Shown: positions 1 through 8,078 of the stretch, piece after piece
How positions within the stretch are numbered: position 1 is the first letter of the stretch
How the letters are laid out: each line of letters starts with the position of its first letter
NCBI GenBank assembly: GCA_927910885.1
Contig: CAKMOD010000005.1
Coordinates: 1 to 50,037, forward strand
Origin: an uncultured Prevotella sp.
Lineage (GTDB): Bacteria > Bacteroidota > Bacteroidia > Bacteroidales > Bacteroidaceae
Length of the DNA stretch: 50,037 nt
Direction of reading: 5' to 3'
Notes under the pieces: generated by a model
Told to the model about the DNA's origin: nothing
The model's database searches: none
Seen by the model: the letters and a program-made list of their open reading frames with translations, nothing else
Made by a program: the position numbers and the translations under genes

Positions 1-10
1 TTGTTTATAT

Positions 11-77
11 GCAAAAGATAATATGTAAAACCTTTCCTTTTATGTAGAAATATTGTTTTTTAACAACTATCTTTTGC
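11..77 (-). terminator. Inverted repeat downstream of the GYF-like gene
   Basis: GCAAAAGATA at 11-20 and its exact reverse complement TATCTTTTGC at 68-77 enclose an AT-rich 47-base loop containing T runs. It lies just past the stop of the minus-strand gene ending at 132, so it probably ends that transcript. It continues towards the window edge, so other roles cannot be excluded. Confidence 0.35.
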
Positions 78-131
78 GTTATTATCCATCTATAAGTCAG
101 TTATCTTGTTATCTGAAAGCCTAATATTTAC

Positions 132-998
132 TTAGATAGAATCGGCTTTCACTGACTTTTTCTTACTTTGTTTTGAGGGTTGGTTATCTAAACCGATTTC
201 ATCAAGAAGTCCGTCCATAGCACTTCCCAATAGTCCTTCTATGGCTGAGGTTGCAGGTGCAATGATGTTTTCCTGCAACATCTTCTGTGCTTTTTTCTTT
301 AGTTGTTCCTTCATGTTGATTTCTTCTTTCTTGTAATACTGCTCTGCAGCTTCCTGAAGGTCATCTTCATCTACGGTAAAGATATGCCCAAAGATACCTA
401 AAGATACGATATGATCTTTGCCATCGTAGTGTACCTTGCCCAATGAACACACAACATAGTTGTCGACAGTGACGAGATTATCAACTGCAGTCTCAATCAC
501 CTTACCTGCAAAAGCATTGCTGACAGTTTTGAAAGCATTGTCGATGAAGGTGTTGCCTGTAAGATTATCGTTGTCATTTACTGCATCATTTACAGTAGTG
601 GTGATAACGGTAGAGAGTACTTCCTTGTGTTGTTCTGTCTTTGGACAAGTGACAACCATTACTGCAACCAAGGCTACGAGCGTCAGCAAAATACCGATGA
701 GGCAGCCAGTATGGCTTTTCTTCTTCGGTGCTGGCTGCGCCTGCTGGGCTGCTTCTTGTGGTGCAGCTTGTATGATTGGTCTGGCTTCAACAAATGGTAT
801 GTCTTCTGTTTTGACAGGATTGTCAGTTGAATCTTTGCTCTCAAAGAGTGTGCGAAGTTCCTCTATCTGGTTGGCAGGGACCCACTCTACACCATCTGTT
901 GGCATAACCAATGACGTTTCATCCAACTTACGTTCAGCTAATTCGTTGAGGCTATAAGGACCTCTCTTTTCTTCGTTAATCTTGATATAGTATTCCAT
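132..998 (-). CDS. GYF_2-like domain membrane protein
   Basis: A 288-residue protein. The start is placed at the ATG at 998, because there the protein opens with MEYYIKINEEKRGPYSLNEL, the start of a GYF_2-type domain; the longer reading frame upstream only adds a basic non-homologous leader. Residues 1-60 form the GYF-like module (GPYSLNEL, then VMPTDGVEWVPA). A Pro/Ala/Gln-rich linker and one strongly hydrophobic segment (about residues 97-118) follow, then a long polar C-terminal region ending in a Lys/Ser-rich tail. The N-terminus is therefore probably cytoplasmic and the C-terminus periplasmic. Function is unknown. GYF_2 proteins in Bacteroidota are commonly uncharacterised membrane proteins, some next to small DUF4234- or TM2-like proteins. 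An inexact promoter (TAACTTCG, reverse of 1078-1085) precedes it. Confidence 0.6.
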   Translation of the reverse strand: MEYYIKINEEKRGPYSLNELAERKLDETSLVMPTDGVEWVPANQIEELRTLFESKDSTDNPVKTEDIPFVEARPIIQAAPQEAAQQAQPAPKKKSHTGCLIGILLTLVALVAVMVVTCPKTEQHKEVLSTVITTTVNDAVNDNDNLTGNTFIDNAFKTVSNAFAGKVIETAVDNLVTVDNYVVCSLGKVHYDGKDHIVSLGIFGHIFTVDEDDLQEAAEQYYKKEEINMKEQLKKKAQKMLQENIIAPATSAIEGLLGSAMDGLLDEIGLDNQPSKQSKKKSVKADSI

Positions 999-1307
999 TC
1001 TTATCTTTATTTTATGGTAAAGGGGAAGAATCCTCTTATTTAGGCATCTATTAATCACTCTACCAATTTGTTCGGTGCGAAGTTATATATTATTTTTGAA
1101 CTGGCAAAGGAGTTGCTTTCTTTTTTAATTCTACAGCTGCCCCCATAGCTATAAAAGACTTGTTTATAGGCTTTCTGTAAATAGAATTAATTGTTTCGTA
1201 GTGTGTTTTTACTCATGTTATTTGCGAGTTAAGTAATAAATAAGTATTTTTGTAGCATCAAAAAGAATAAAAATTGAATTTATAATAACGTCTTAAAACA
1301 ACAAGAA
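999..1307. promoter_or_regulatory. Divergent intergenic region with promoter for the DUF421 gene
   Basis: This is the shared upstream region of two divergent genes. For the plus strand there is a near-ideal Bacteroidota promoter: TTTG at 1221-1224, a 20-base spacer, then TATTTTTG at 1245-1252, about 56 bases before the ATG at 1308. For the minus strand only a variant -7 box, TAACTTCG (reverse complement of 1078-1085), is visible. Nothing else is recognised. Confidence 0.6.
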
Positions 1308-2018
1308 ATGATTGAATTTATTCAGCCTTATATAGGCATTACCTTGAAGCTTGTTACGGGTATGATAGGTATTTTGGCATTCTTGCGTATTACAGGAAAA
1401 GCCCAAATGGCACAGCTTACGCCACTTGATACTGTGAGTGCCTTTGTGATTGGTGCATTAGTCGGTGGTGTCTTGTACAATCCTGATATGTCTATGTGGC
1501 ATATTCTCTTTGCTTTGGCTGTATGGACGTGCTTTAATATGCTTGTTCGTTTTGCTATGCGTTCTGCTCGTCTACGTCATTTTATCAAAGGAGAGAGCGT
1601 TTTCCTTGTGAAGAATGGCGTTATTAACTTTAAGAATTTTAAGCGTAATAGTCTTGAAATGGAGCAGTTTCGTTTGCTTTTAAGGCAAAAAGGAATCTTC
1701 TCAATGTTTGAAGTTGAGGATGTTTTGTTTGAAGCAAATGGTGCGGTGACAGTCCTTCCAACAGGCAAGACATCAGATTCATTCTTATTGGTAAATAATG
1801 GTGAGTTCGTAGCGAGTGGTCTTATGCAGAGTGGACGTTCACAGGCATGGGCATTACGTGTTATCAAGAAGAATGGTTTTAATAGTCCTGGAGAACTCTT
1901 CTGTATGGAGTGGACACCTGGTAAGGGTATTTACTTCGTTACTTACGATGGTCATGTTAAGCGTGGTGTTGTTGAGGTAGGAGCCGATACAATAGAGCCA
2001 GACAACGTACAAGTATAA
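1308..2018 (+). CDS. DUF421 (YetF-type) membrane protein
   Basis: A 236-residue protein matching the DUF421/YetF family. Three hydrophobic segments come first (about residues 10-28, 40-58 and 65-82), with the typical RITGKAQMAQLTPLDTVSAF stretch between the first two, followed by a soluble alpha/beta domain (about 95-225) of the YetF type. The family is widespread and mostly uncharacterised; YetF-like proteins of spore formers have been linked to germinant-receptor function or membrane association, which need not apply here. The start at 1308 sits behind AACAACAAG, an A-rich leader normal for this phylum. It is monocistronic, with its own promoter at 1221-1252 and a hairpin at 2031-2067. Confidence 0.75.
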   Translation: MIEFIQPYIGITLKLVTGMIGILAFLRITGKAQMAQLTPLDTVSAFVIGALVGGVLYNPDMSMWHILFALAVWTCFNMLVRFAMRSARLRHFIKGESVFLVKNGVINFKNFKRNSLEMEQFRLLLRQKGIFSMFEVEDVLFEANGAVTVLPTGKTSDSFLLVNNGEFVASGLMQSGRSQAWALRVIKKNGFNSPGELFCMEWTPGKGIYFVTYDGHVKRGVVEVGADTIEPDNVQV

Positions 2019-2030
2019 GTATTCAAATAT

Positions 2031-2067
2031 AAAAATAGTGGTACATGGCTGATGTATCACTATTTTT
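2031..2067 (+). terminator. Rho-independent-like terminator after the DUF421 gene
   Basis: AAAAATAGTGGTACAT and ATGTATCACTATTTTT pair over 16 positions (one G-U) around the loop GGCTG. A-rich and T-rich flanks allow it to work in both directions. Confidence 0.7.
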
Positions 2068-2165
2068 ATATTGTTTTTAAGGGTAGCGAAAATATTTGAA
2101 GTATTTTAACGTTGGTCTTAATGAGACAGTTTATTATTTCTTGTAAGGCTATTTTCGGAGTCAGT

Positions 2166-2173
2166 TAGTTTTG
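2166..2173 (+). promoter_or_regulatory. -7 box of the nicotinamidase-like gene
   Basis: TAGTTTTG fits TAnnTTTG and lies 53 bases before the ATG at 2226. A TTG at 2141-2143 could serve as the upstream box, but the 22-base spacing is slightly long. Confidence 0.45.
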
Positions 2174-2225
2174 CAATATAAATAATAAGGATATGAGTTT
2201 TTTGAATTTAAAGGAACAATAAAAT

Positions 2226-2774
2226 ATGAAAAAGCTATTGTTAATAGTCGATCCACAAATCGACTTTATTACAGGAACACTTCCTGTGTCAGGCGCAGCT
2301 AAGGCAATGGATGCGCTGGCAACGTATATAAAGGAACAAGGTAATGAATATACTGTAAAGATAGTTACAGCAGATTGGCATCCTTATCATCATAGTTCGT
2401 TTGCTGATGAGGGTGGAATGTGGCCACGCCATTGTGTACAACATTCTATTGGAGCAGCTCTTTGGCAATCACTATTGGTTGCTCTTAATGAATCAAAGGG
2501 TGGCTTCACCTTATTGTATAAGGGTGATAGCATAGAAAAAGATGAGTATTCTATCATGCAAAATGAAGCTTCTGCGGGTGTTCTCAGTCAGTTGATTAAG
2601 GCTTTGAAGATAGAGCAGATAGATGTTTGTGGTTTGGCTGGAGATATCTGTGTGCTAAATACTGCAAAGGATTTAAAGGGTGTTATTGGCAGTGCAAAGC
2701 TTAATGTACTTGAAGATTATTCGCCTTCTTTAGATGGTGGAACGGCTTTAAGTGCTTTCATCGCAAGCCTATAA
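2226..2774 (+). CDS. pncA: Isochorismatase-family hydrolase, probable nicotinamidase
   Basis: A 182-residue protein of the cysteine-hydrolase superfamily. The catalytic triad is visible: D9 in the LLIVDPQIDF motif, K99 in LLYKGDS and C142 in GLAGDICVLNTA. The metal-site pattern D50-x-H52...H56 (TADWHPYHHSSF) and the WPRHC segment are diagnostic of nicotinamidases, which convert nicotinamide to nicotinate plus ammonia for NAD salvage. Length is somewhat below the E. coli PncA (about 213) but normal for Bacteroidota. The SQLIKALKIEQIDVCG helix precedes the catalytic Cys as in the family. It is cytosolic and appears to be transcribed alone. A different amidase substrate is possible, but the metal-binding pattern favours nicotinamide. 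Confidence 0.8.
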   Translation: MKKLLLIVDPQIDFITGTLPVSGAAKAMDALATYIKEQGNEYTVKIVTADWHPYHHSSFADEGGMWPRHCVQHSIGAALWQSLLVALNESKGGFTLLYKGDSIEKDEYSIMQNEASAGVLSQLIKALKIEQIDVCGLAGDICVLNTAKDLKGVIGSAKLNVLEDYSPSLDGGTALSAFIASL

Positions 2775-2827
2775 CAAACGAGAAGAAGATTGGTTAGTTC
2801 TGTTTTCTTAAAAGAGAATGGAGCTAA

Positions 2828-2921
2828 AACAAATTAGAAGGAGTTAAGTCCATGTCTGTCTCCGCTACTATTTATAGAATGTTAGCGTGAGAAGATGGGA
2901 ATTAACTCCTTCTAATTTGTT
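2828..2921. terminator. Long inverted repeat between convergent pncA and aroC
   Basis: A perfect 20-bp inverted repeat has arms at 2828-2847 and 2902-2921 around a 54-base loop. It sits between two convergent genes (stops at 2774 and 2968) and is a likely bidirectional terminator. No sorted T-tract is needed on either side because both arms are AT-rich. Confidence 0.6.
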
Positions 2922-2967
2922 GTTTCCTAACTGCTGCGGGAAGTAAGTCCTGACGAAAGATAATTGC

Positions 2968-4056
2968 CTAAAGTCTGTTAGTCTTACTTATCAACAATGC
3001 GTCAAGTATTGTCATTGCAGCCATAGCCTCAACAATAGGGACCGCACGAGGTAAGACACAAGGGTCATGTCGACCACGTACATCCATTGTTGTTGCTTCA
3101 CCCTCCATGTTCACTGTCTGCTGTTCCATAAGCAGGGTTGCGACAGGCTTGAATGCAACACGGAAATAAATATCTTCTCCGTTACTGATACCACCTTGTA
3201 TACCACCACTATGGTTGGTTTCTACATTGCATATTGGATATTGCATACTATCACCAGCAGGTAGGAAGGTATCATTCTGTTGGCTACCTCTCCATGAAGA
3301 ACCAGCAAAGCCTTCGCCATATTCAAAACCCTTTACGGCATTGATACTAAGCATAGCAGCACCTAATTGTGCATGAAGTTTTCCAAATTCTGGTTCGCCT
3401 AAACCCACTGGACAGCCTTTGATAACACAAGAAATAACACCGCCGATGGTGTCTCCTTCGTGCTTTACTTGTGCTATCAGGTTCTCCATTTCCTTTGCCT
3501 TTAAGGGGTCAGGACAGCGGACAGGATTAGACTCAATGAGAGTTAAATCATATTTATGATAATCTCTTTCAAGTTGAATTTCACCCACTTGTGAGGTATA
3601 GGCTGAAATGCTGATACCTTGCTGGCGTAATACAAGTTTGGCTAAGGCACCTGCTACGACACGTGAAAGGGTGATGCGAGCCGATGACCGACCGCCTCCA
3701 CGGTGGTCACGAATACCATACTTACTATAATAAGTATAATCGGCATGCGAGGGGCGGAATAAGTCACGGATATTATCATAGTCCTTTGAATGTTGATTGG
3801 TATTGCGGACAAGAAAGCCAATAGGCGCACCTGTTGACTTTCCCTCAAACACACCGCTCAGTAGTTCTACTTGGTCTGCTTCCTTTCTATCCGTTGTGAT
3901 ATGGCTTTGTCCCGGTCGACGACGTGCCAGCTCACGCTGAATGAAGTCTATGTCAATGGTTACGCCAGCAGGCATACCATCAACAATACCACCCACGGCA
4001 GCTCCATGGCTTTCGCCGAAGGTGGTAAGTGTGAAGAGTTTTCCGAATGTATTCAT
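2968..4056 (-). CDS. aroC: Chorismate synthase
   Basis: A 362-residue cytosolic enzyme converting 5-enolpyruvylshikimate-3-phosphate to chorismate with reduced FMN, the last step of the shikimate pathway. Family hallmarks run from the N-terminus: TTFGESHG near residue 11, the RRRPGQSHITTDRKE segment near residues 46-60, the DHRGGGRSSAR motif near 117-127, and the GGIQGGISNGEDI loop near 284-296. Length and motif order are those of bacterial AroC, and the C-terminal RGRHDPCVLPRAVPIVEAM block is complete. The start ATG at 4056 directly gives the conserved MNTFGKLFTLTTFGESHG. It lies 134 bases downstream of slyD on the same strand with no clear terminator between, so co-transcription is possible. 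Confidence 0.97.
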   Translation of the reverse strand: MNTFGKLFTLTTFGESHGAAVGGIVDGMPAGVTIDIDFIQRELARRRPGQSHITTDRKEADQVELLSGVFEGKSTGAPIGFLVRNTNQHSKDYDNIRDLFRPSHADYTYYSKYGIRDHRGGGRSSARITLSRVVAGALAKLVLRQQGISISAYTSQVGEIQLERDYHKYDLTLIESNPVRCPDPLKAKEMENLIAQVKHEGDTIGGVISCVIKGCPVGLGEPEFGKLHAQLGAAMLSINAVKGFEYGEGFAGSSWRGSQQNDTFLPAGDSMQYPICNVETNHSGGIQGGISNGEDIYFRVAFKPVATLLMEQQTVNMEGEATTMDVRGRHDPCVLPRAVPIVEAMAAMTILDALLISKTNRL

Positions 4057-4190
4057 ATCAAAGTCTCTATGAATGATTATCGTGAAGTGTGATGATTGGT
4101 CGAAAAACCATTATCTTATCTTTCCCAATCATCTCTTTCGCGCTAAATCTCTCTTGTCATTAACTGACGGAAGAGTGTAAGGGGTGACGC

Positions 4191-4793
4191 TTAATGGCAG
4201 CCGCAGCAGCCTCCGTCACCTTCCTCATGGCCTCCGCAGCCACAGCCACCTCCGTTGTCGCTACCGCAGCCTCCGCCACATCCACCACCACAGTGGTGCT
4301 GATTCATCTGCTCGAAGAAGTCCTTTACTTCCTCTTCGCTTGCTTCGCGGTTTTCGAAAACATGACCATAGAACACAAGGTCTTTGCCAGCAAGAGGGTG
4401 ATTGAGGTCGATGGTTACTTTATCATCTGATACTTCCAAGACCTTACCTAAGAAACGCTGACCATTTTCGTTCTGCAAAGGAACGACTGCATCTTTGTAG
4501 ATATTTTCTGCATCAAAAACTCCGTTAGGAGAGAAAGTAGACTTGTCGAGAGCCAAAACACTATTGTCGTCGTGCTCACCATAAGCCTGCTCCTTAGTGA
4601 GAGAGAACTTGAAGTCTGCGTCTTTTTCAAACTTAACAATCTCCTCCTCAAAGGCTGGTAACGCCATGTCGCAACCTGTATAAAGCTGCATTGGCTGCAT
4701 ATCCTCTGTTTTTTCGAGGAATTGCTCCTCACCATTTTCTATACTGTATAGTTCGTAACTGACTACAACGAGTCGATGTGTATTATTCTCCAT
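4191..4793 (-). CDS. slyD: FKBP-type peptidyl-prolyl isomerase, SlyD family
   Basis: A 200-residue cytosolic prolyl isomerase and chaperone. The FKBP core is split by the IF chaperone insert as in SlyD: FKBP N-part about residues 5-70 (MQLYTGCDMALPAFEEEIV), insert about 75-130 (AYGEHDDNSVLALDKSTF, then VLEVSDDKVTIDLNHPLAGKDL), and FKBP C-part to about 150. The tail (residues 165-200) is exceptionally rich in Gly, Cys and His, with about nine Cys and five His, and resembles the metal-binding tail of E. coli SlyD that supplies Ni to hydrogenase. That supports nickel or zinc binding, though no hydrogenase gene is in the window. A promoter (TATCTTTG, reverse of 4832-4839) lies 39 bases upstream. 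Confidence 0.9.
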   Translation of the reverse strand: MENNTHRLVVVSYELYSIENGEEQFLEKTEDMQPMQLYTGCDMALPAFEEEIVKFEKDADFKFSLTKEQAYGEHDDNSVLALDKSTFSPNGVFDAENIYKDAVVPLQNENGQRFLGKVLEVSDDKVTIDLNHPLAGKDLVFYGHVFENREASEEEVKDFFEQMNQHHCGGGCGGGCGSDNGGGCGCGGHEEGDGGCCGCH

Positions 4794-4831
4794 TGTTATT
4801 TTTATTAATCTATATTTATTATACGTATTTG

Positions 4832-4839
4832 CAAAGATA
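4832..4839 (-). promoter_or_regulatory. -7 box of slyD
   Basis: The reverse strand reads TATCTTTG, the commonest form of the Bacteroidota -7 element, 39 bases before the slyD ATG. No convincing -33 TTTG is seen at the standard distance. Confidence 0.55.
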
Positions 4840-5129
4840 ATGATTTAAAACGGAATAAAATCTGCTTAGTTACTGTTTTTTCCTTTTAGTAGTACTAATA
4901 TATAGGGTCTATTATATAAGGCTGTGCTGAAACTTTACTTTTGTTACTGATATAAATCAAATGTATTGATGTGTATCAAAAATACAATAAAAAATAAATG
5001 ATAAGTATCGAATAGTTATATTGTATGCGAATAAACTTGTAACTTTGCATTCGTAATAAGGAAATAAATTACAGAATATAAGATAATGATTAGTCTCTTA
5101 ATAAGACTTTAAATAATTAAGAAAGGATA
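4840..5129 (+). promoter_or_regulatory. Intergenic region with promoter for the small exported protein
   Basis: TTG at 5021-5023 and TAACTTTG at 5040-5047 form a promoter about 83 bases upstream of the ATG at 5130. The spacer is 16 bases, shorter than ideal. The rest of the gap is AT-rich DNA without other recognisable structure. Confidence 0.5.
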
Positions 5130-5504
5130 ATGAATATGAAGAAGATTGTATTGACAGTAGCAGCGGTAATGAGTATGACAATGGCTTTTGCAGCGAGCGA
5201 GAACGATAACAACAACACAACTACAAACGCAAACGCATACAAGTTTAATTTAAGCACATACGCTTTGAGTCGCGCACTGAACCTTAATTATGATCAGGTT
5301 GATATTGTTGAGGATATTAATCGCACTTTTGCTACAGATATGATGAATGCTTCTGTTGCTGATAAGTCAGAGCGTGAGGTAAAGGTACAGAGTGCTATTA
5401 AGAAGGATCTTTCTTACATGCGTTATGTTTTGAACGACCGTCAGTATCGTGAGTATGTAAAGCTTCTCAACGTTACACTGAACAACCGTGGTTTGAACAA
5501 GTAA
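5130..5504 (+). CDS. Small exported protein of unknown function
   Basis: A 124-residue protein with a signal peptide (MNMKKIVLTVAAVMSMTMAFAA, cleavage after about residue 22). An Asn/Thr-rich linker follows, then an alpha-helical domain (about 40-120) with YALSRALNLNYDQVDIVEDI and DLSYMRYVLNDRQYREYVKLL. The domain looks like a short periplasmic helical protein in which the second helix ends at an LNDRQ turn, a layout seen in several small Prevotella and Bacteroides exported proteins without assigned function. Start 5130 follows GAAAGGATA; the second ATG at 5136 is equally plausible. A strong terminator follows. Codon use suits high expression (repeated GTT, CGT and AAG choices), but this is an impression, not a calculation. 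Confidence 0.65.
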   Translation: MNMKKIVLTVAAVMSMTMAFAASENDNNNTTTNANAYKFNLSTYALSRALNLNYDQVDIVEDINRTFATDMMNASVADKSEREVKVQSAIKKDLSYMRYVLNDRQYREYVKLLNVTLNNRGLNK

Positions 5505-5551
5505 TAGTTTAAGATACTCTCAGGTAGAGAAGGTTTTATATATGTTAATGG

Positions 5552-5588
5552 AAGGCTATGAGTCAGATTCTGACTTGTAGCCTTTTTT
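5552..5588 (+). terminator. Rho-independent terminator
   Basis: AAGGCTA-t-GAGTCAGA pairs with TCTGACT-TAGCCTT, followed by a T tract (TTTTTT), 48 bases after the stop at 5504. This is a textbook terminator. Confidence 0.85.
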
Positions 5589-5698
5589 GTGTGTTTTTAT
5601 TGCTGTCTGGTGAAAGCTTCTTGTATAAGTCAGTGTTTTTCTATATCTTATGAATGTCATCTACAGAGTCGACTAAATCAATTTTAATCTACATTCTA

Positions 5699-5764
5699 TT
5701 GCTTAGCACATGTTGTGTTAGTGCTCCGCACATGTCGTGCTGGCGGTAAGCACAAATGGTGCTG
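5699..5764. repeat. Three tandem 22-bp palindromic units
   Basis: Three consecutive 22-base units (5699-5720, 5721-5742, 5743-5764) each contain a degenerate palindromic core of the type GCACAnnTnGTGC. The same 22-bp period and core occur again at 31901-31966. The units lie between two tandem genes, in the leader of the secreted protease gene. No protein-coding potential is seen. Confidence 0.7.
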
Positions 5765-5860
5765 AACTCTAAGATGTCTTGCAGGAGTCAGTTTTTTTTT
5801 GTTCCTTTGTGGCAGAATATACGACTTATAATGCATTAATTACAATTAGCCGATAAAGAA

Positions 5861-7948
5861 ATGAACCGTTTAATAGTCTTTCTACTATTTATATTTATCT
5901 CTCTCAGCATGAATGCTCAGCGTCCTCGATATGAGAAGATGTCGTCCTTTGTTCGTGAAGCAATGGCTTCTTCTCTGGTCAATAAGCAGCTTACTCGTAG
6001 TCAGAGTGACAATAGATTGCTGACTGCTTTTGTGCGTATTGATGGTAATTCGGCAGAAGTGCTTAAACAATATGGCTGTAAAGAACTGGCACGTGTGGGA
6101 AACGTTAGTATTGCGGCTATCCCTCTTAACAAACTTGGAGCATTGTCTTGTGGTAAGCAAGTGAAGCGGATAGAAACGGGTAGGCGATGCAGTGTACAGA
6201 TGGATACGACTCGTTTGGTTGTTAATGCTGAGGCTGTTTATATGGGTGAGGGACTATCACAAACCTATACCGGACGTGGTGTAGTTGTTGGTGTACAAGA
6301 CATAGGATTTGATTTGACACATCCTAACTTTTATTCGGGAGATATGAGTTGTTATCGTATCAAAGCGATGTGGGACCAGTTGTCGCGCGATACGATTGGT
6401 TCAACTTTATATGTGGGTCGTGATTACGTGGGGAAAGAAGCCTTATTGCAGTTGGGTCATCCTCTCGATGGTGAAACACAAACACATGGAACGCATACGG
6501 CTGGCATCGCTGCTGGTAGTGGGGCGGAAGGGAATGGAGTGATTTCTCCTTATCGAGGTGTGGCATGTGAAGCTGATTTGGTTTTGGTAGATAATGCTGC
6601 TGATAATATTTCTTTGATTGATCCAAAGGATTATTATAAGTACACCTATGCTACTGATGCACTTGGTTTCAAATATATTTTTGATTACGCAGAACGTATG
6701 CATCAACCTTGTGTTATCAATTTTAGTGAGGGCAGTTCACAAGACTTTCATGGTGATGACCAGTTGTATTATGATTTGCTTGCTAAATTGGTGGGACCGG
6801 GAAGAATTATTGTGTCTTCTGCAGGTAACAATGGAGCAAGGAATTCGTATATACATAAAAGTTTTGGGAAAGAACGAGCTGGAGCATTTATCATGAGTAA
6901 TGAGAAGCGATTCAGTTGTACGGCTAAGTCTAAGCAACCCTTTACTTTCCGTGTTACTATATATGATAATGCTGCTTCTCCAAATATTGTTGATGTCTCA
7001 ACGGTTAATATTTGTAGTGCTCGAGACTCACTTCTCACTGACACCTTATCAGTAGGAGGAAAGAAGTATATATGGCGTGTGTTGGCTTATCCTAATAGTT
7101 ACGATGCGAGTGAAACGGCTTATGACTTTCAACTGAGTAGTCTATCAAAAGTAGGAGATAGCCCGCAGGTTTCACTACAAGTTATAGGCAGGGATGCTGA
7201 TATAGAACTTTATCGTATGTCAGGCTATATGTTTCCACATGCGCTTGACCCAGTATTGGATGCGGGTGATTGCAGATATACAATCTTTTCCCCATCCAGT
7301 TCTCCTGATGTGATATGTGTTGGCTCAACAAGCTATCGTACACAGTTTGTCAATTATCTGGGTGAAAAGAAAGTATATGATAGTGGGCGGGATGGTATAC
7401 GTTCTCCATTCTCCGCTATGGGACCAACGTTGGACGGGCGTATAAAGCCAGATGTAATGGCACCAGGCCAAAATATTGTTTCATCTTATAGTACTTTCTT
7501 TATCAATAATCCAGCGAATGTAAATGGTTCTGTACAGAGTGATGTTCGTCATTTTGATTATAATGGTCGTACCTATGCATGGAATTCTAACGCAGGAACG
7601 TCAATGTCGGCACCAGTTGTAGCAGGTGCGATAGCACTTTGGTTGCAAGCAGATCCAACGTTGACGCCAGCTGATTGTCTGGAGATATTCTCTAAGACTT
7701 GTACCCGCTATGATACGTCACTTAGTTATCCTAATAATCTTTATGGATATGGACAGATTGATGTTGCTGCAGGTCTGAGAGAAGTCTTACGTAGAAAGAC
7801 TTTAGGTATTAATACGATTGGTCAAAAGAAGGTGCCAACGCAAAATGATAATCGTATTTACCTCTTAGATGGTCGTTATGTAGGAATTTCTGAAACAAAT
7901 CTACCTAAAGGTATATACATAAGAAATGGGAAGAAGTTTATAAAGTAA
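5861..7948 (+). CDS. Secreted subtilisin-like serine protease (S8 family)
   Basis: A 695-residue secreted protease. Residues 1-19 form a signal peptide ending MNAQ. Residues about 50-110 resemble an inhibitor-like prodomain (LTAFVRIDGNSAEVL, then VSIAAIPLNKLGAL). The S8 catalytic triad is D147 (VVGVQDIGFDLTHP), H209 (THGTHTAGIAAG) and S581 (AGTSMSAPVVAGAIALW), with the oxyanion Asn in SSAGNNG near 323. A large insert (about 340-480) separates the His and Ser regions. The last 45 residues (IYLLDGRYVG, then LPKGIYIRNGKK) resemble the short C-terminal module common on Prevotella and Porphyromonas surface proteins, possibly a type IX secretion signal. Likely role: degrading host or dietary protein for peptide uptake. 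All catalytic residues are present. Confidence 0.9.
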   Translation: MNRLIVFLLFIFISLSMNAQRPRYEKMSSFVREAMASSLVNKQLTRSQSDNRLLTAFVRIDGNSAEVLKQYGCKELARVGNVSIAAIPLNKLGALSCGKQVKRIETGRRCSVQMDTTRLVVNAEAVYMGEGLSQTYTGRGVVVGVQDIGFDLTHPNFYSGDMSCYRIKAMWDQLSRDTIGSTLYVGRDYVGKEALLQLGHPLDGETQTHGTHTAGIAAGSGAEGNGVISPYRGVACEADLVLVDNAADNISLIDPKDYYKYTYATDALGFKYIFDYAERMHQPCVINFSEGSSQDFHGDDQLYYDLLAKLVGPGRIIVSSAGNNGARNSYIHKSFGKERAGAFIMSNEKRFSCTAKSKQPFTFRVTIYDNAASPNIVDVSTVNICSARDSLLTDTLSVGGKKYIWRVLAYPNSYDASETAYDFQLSSLSKVGDSPQVSLQVIGRDADIELYRMSGYMFPHALDPVLDAGDCRYTIFSPSSSPDVICVGSTSYRTQFVNYLGEKKVYDSGRDGIRSPFSAMGPTLDGRIKPDVMAPGQNIVSSYSTFFINNPANVNGSVQSDVRHFDYNGRTYAWNSNAGTSMSAPVVAGAIALWLQADPTLTPADCLEIFSKTCTRYDTSLSYPNNLYGYGQIDVAAGLREVLRRKTLGINTIGQKKVPTQNDNRIYLLDGRYVGISETNLPKGIYIRNGKKFIK

Positions 7949-8001
7949 AACTAAGTACTCCCTAAAAGTAGGTATTTTGCACAAACCATCATTTTTAGGT
8001 A

Positions 8002-8032
8002 TTGCAGGTAATAGTTTTTCATCGTATCTTTG
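8002..8032 (+). promoter_or_regulatory. Promoter of the flavodoxin gene
   Basis: TTG at 8002-8004, a 20-base spacer, then TATCTTTG at 8025-8032, about 46 bases before the ATG at 8079. The spacing and boxes match the Bacteroidota consensus. Confidence 0.7.
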
Positions 8033-8078
8033 CAACCGTAAAAATTAATAAAATCAGAAATTAAATCAGTAACAAAAT

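Noticed and set aside
460..957. A 165-residue plus-strand frame opposite the GYF-like gene
   Set aside because: It is the antisense shadow of the GYF-like gene and lacks a start signal.
4191..4290. A collagen- or repeat-like gene from the Gly-rich region at the slyD end
   Set aside because: The Gly/Cys/His-rich residues are the in-frame metal-binding tail of SlyD.
5699..5764. A possible CRISPR array
   Set aside because: The units are contiguous with no unique spacers, and no cas gene is present.
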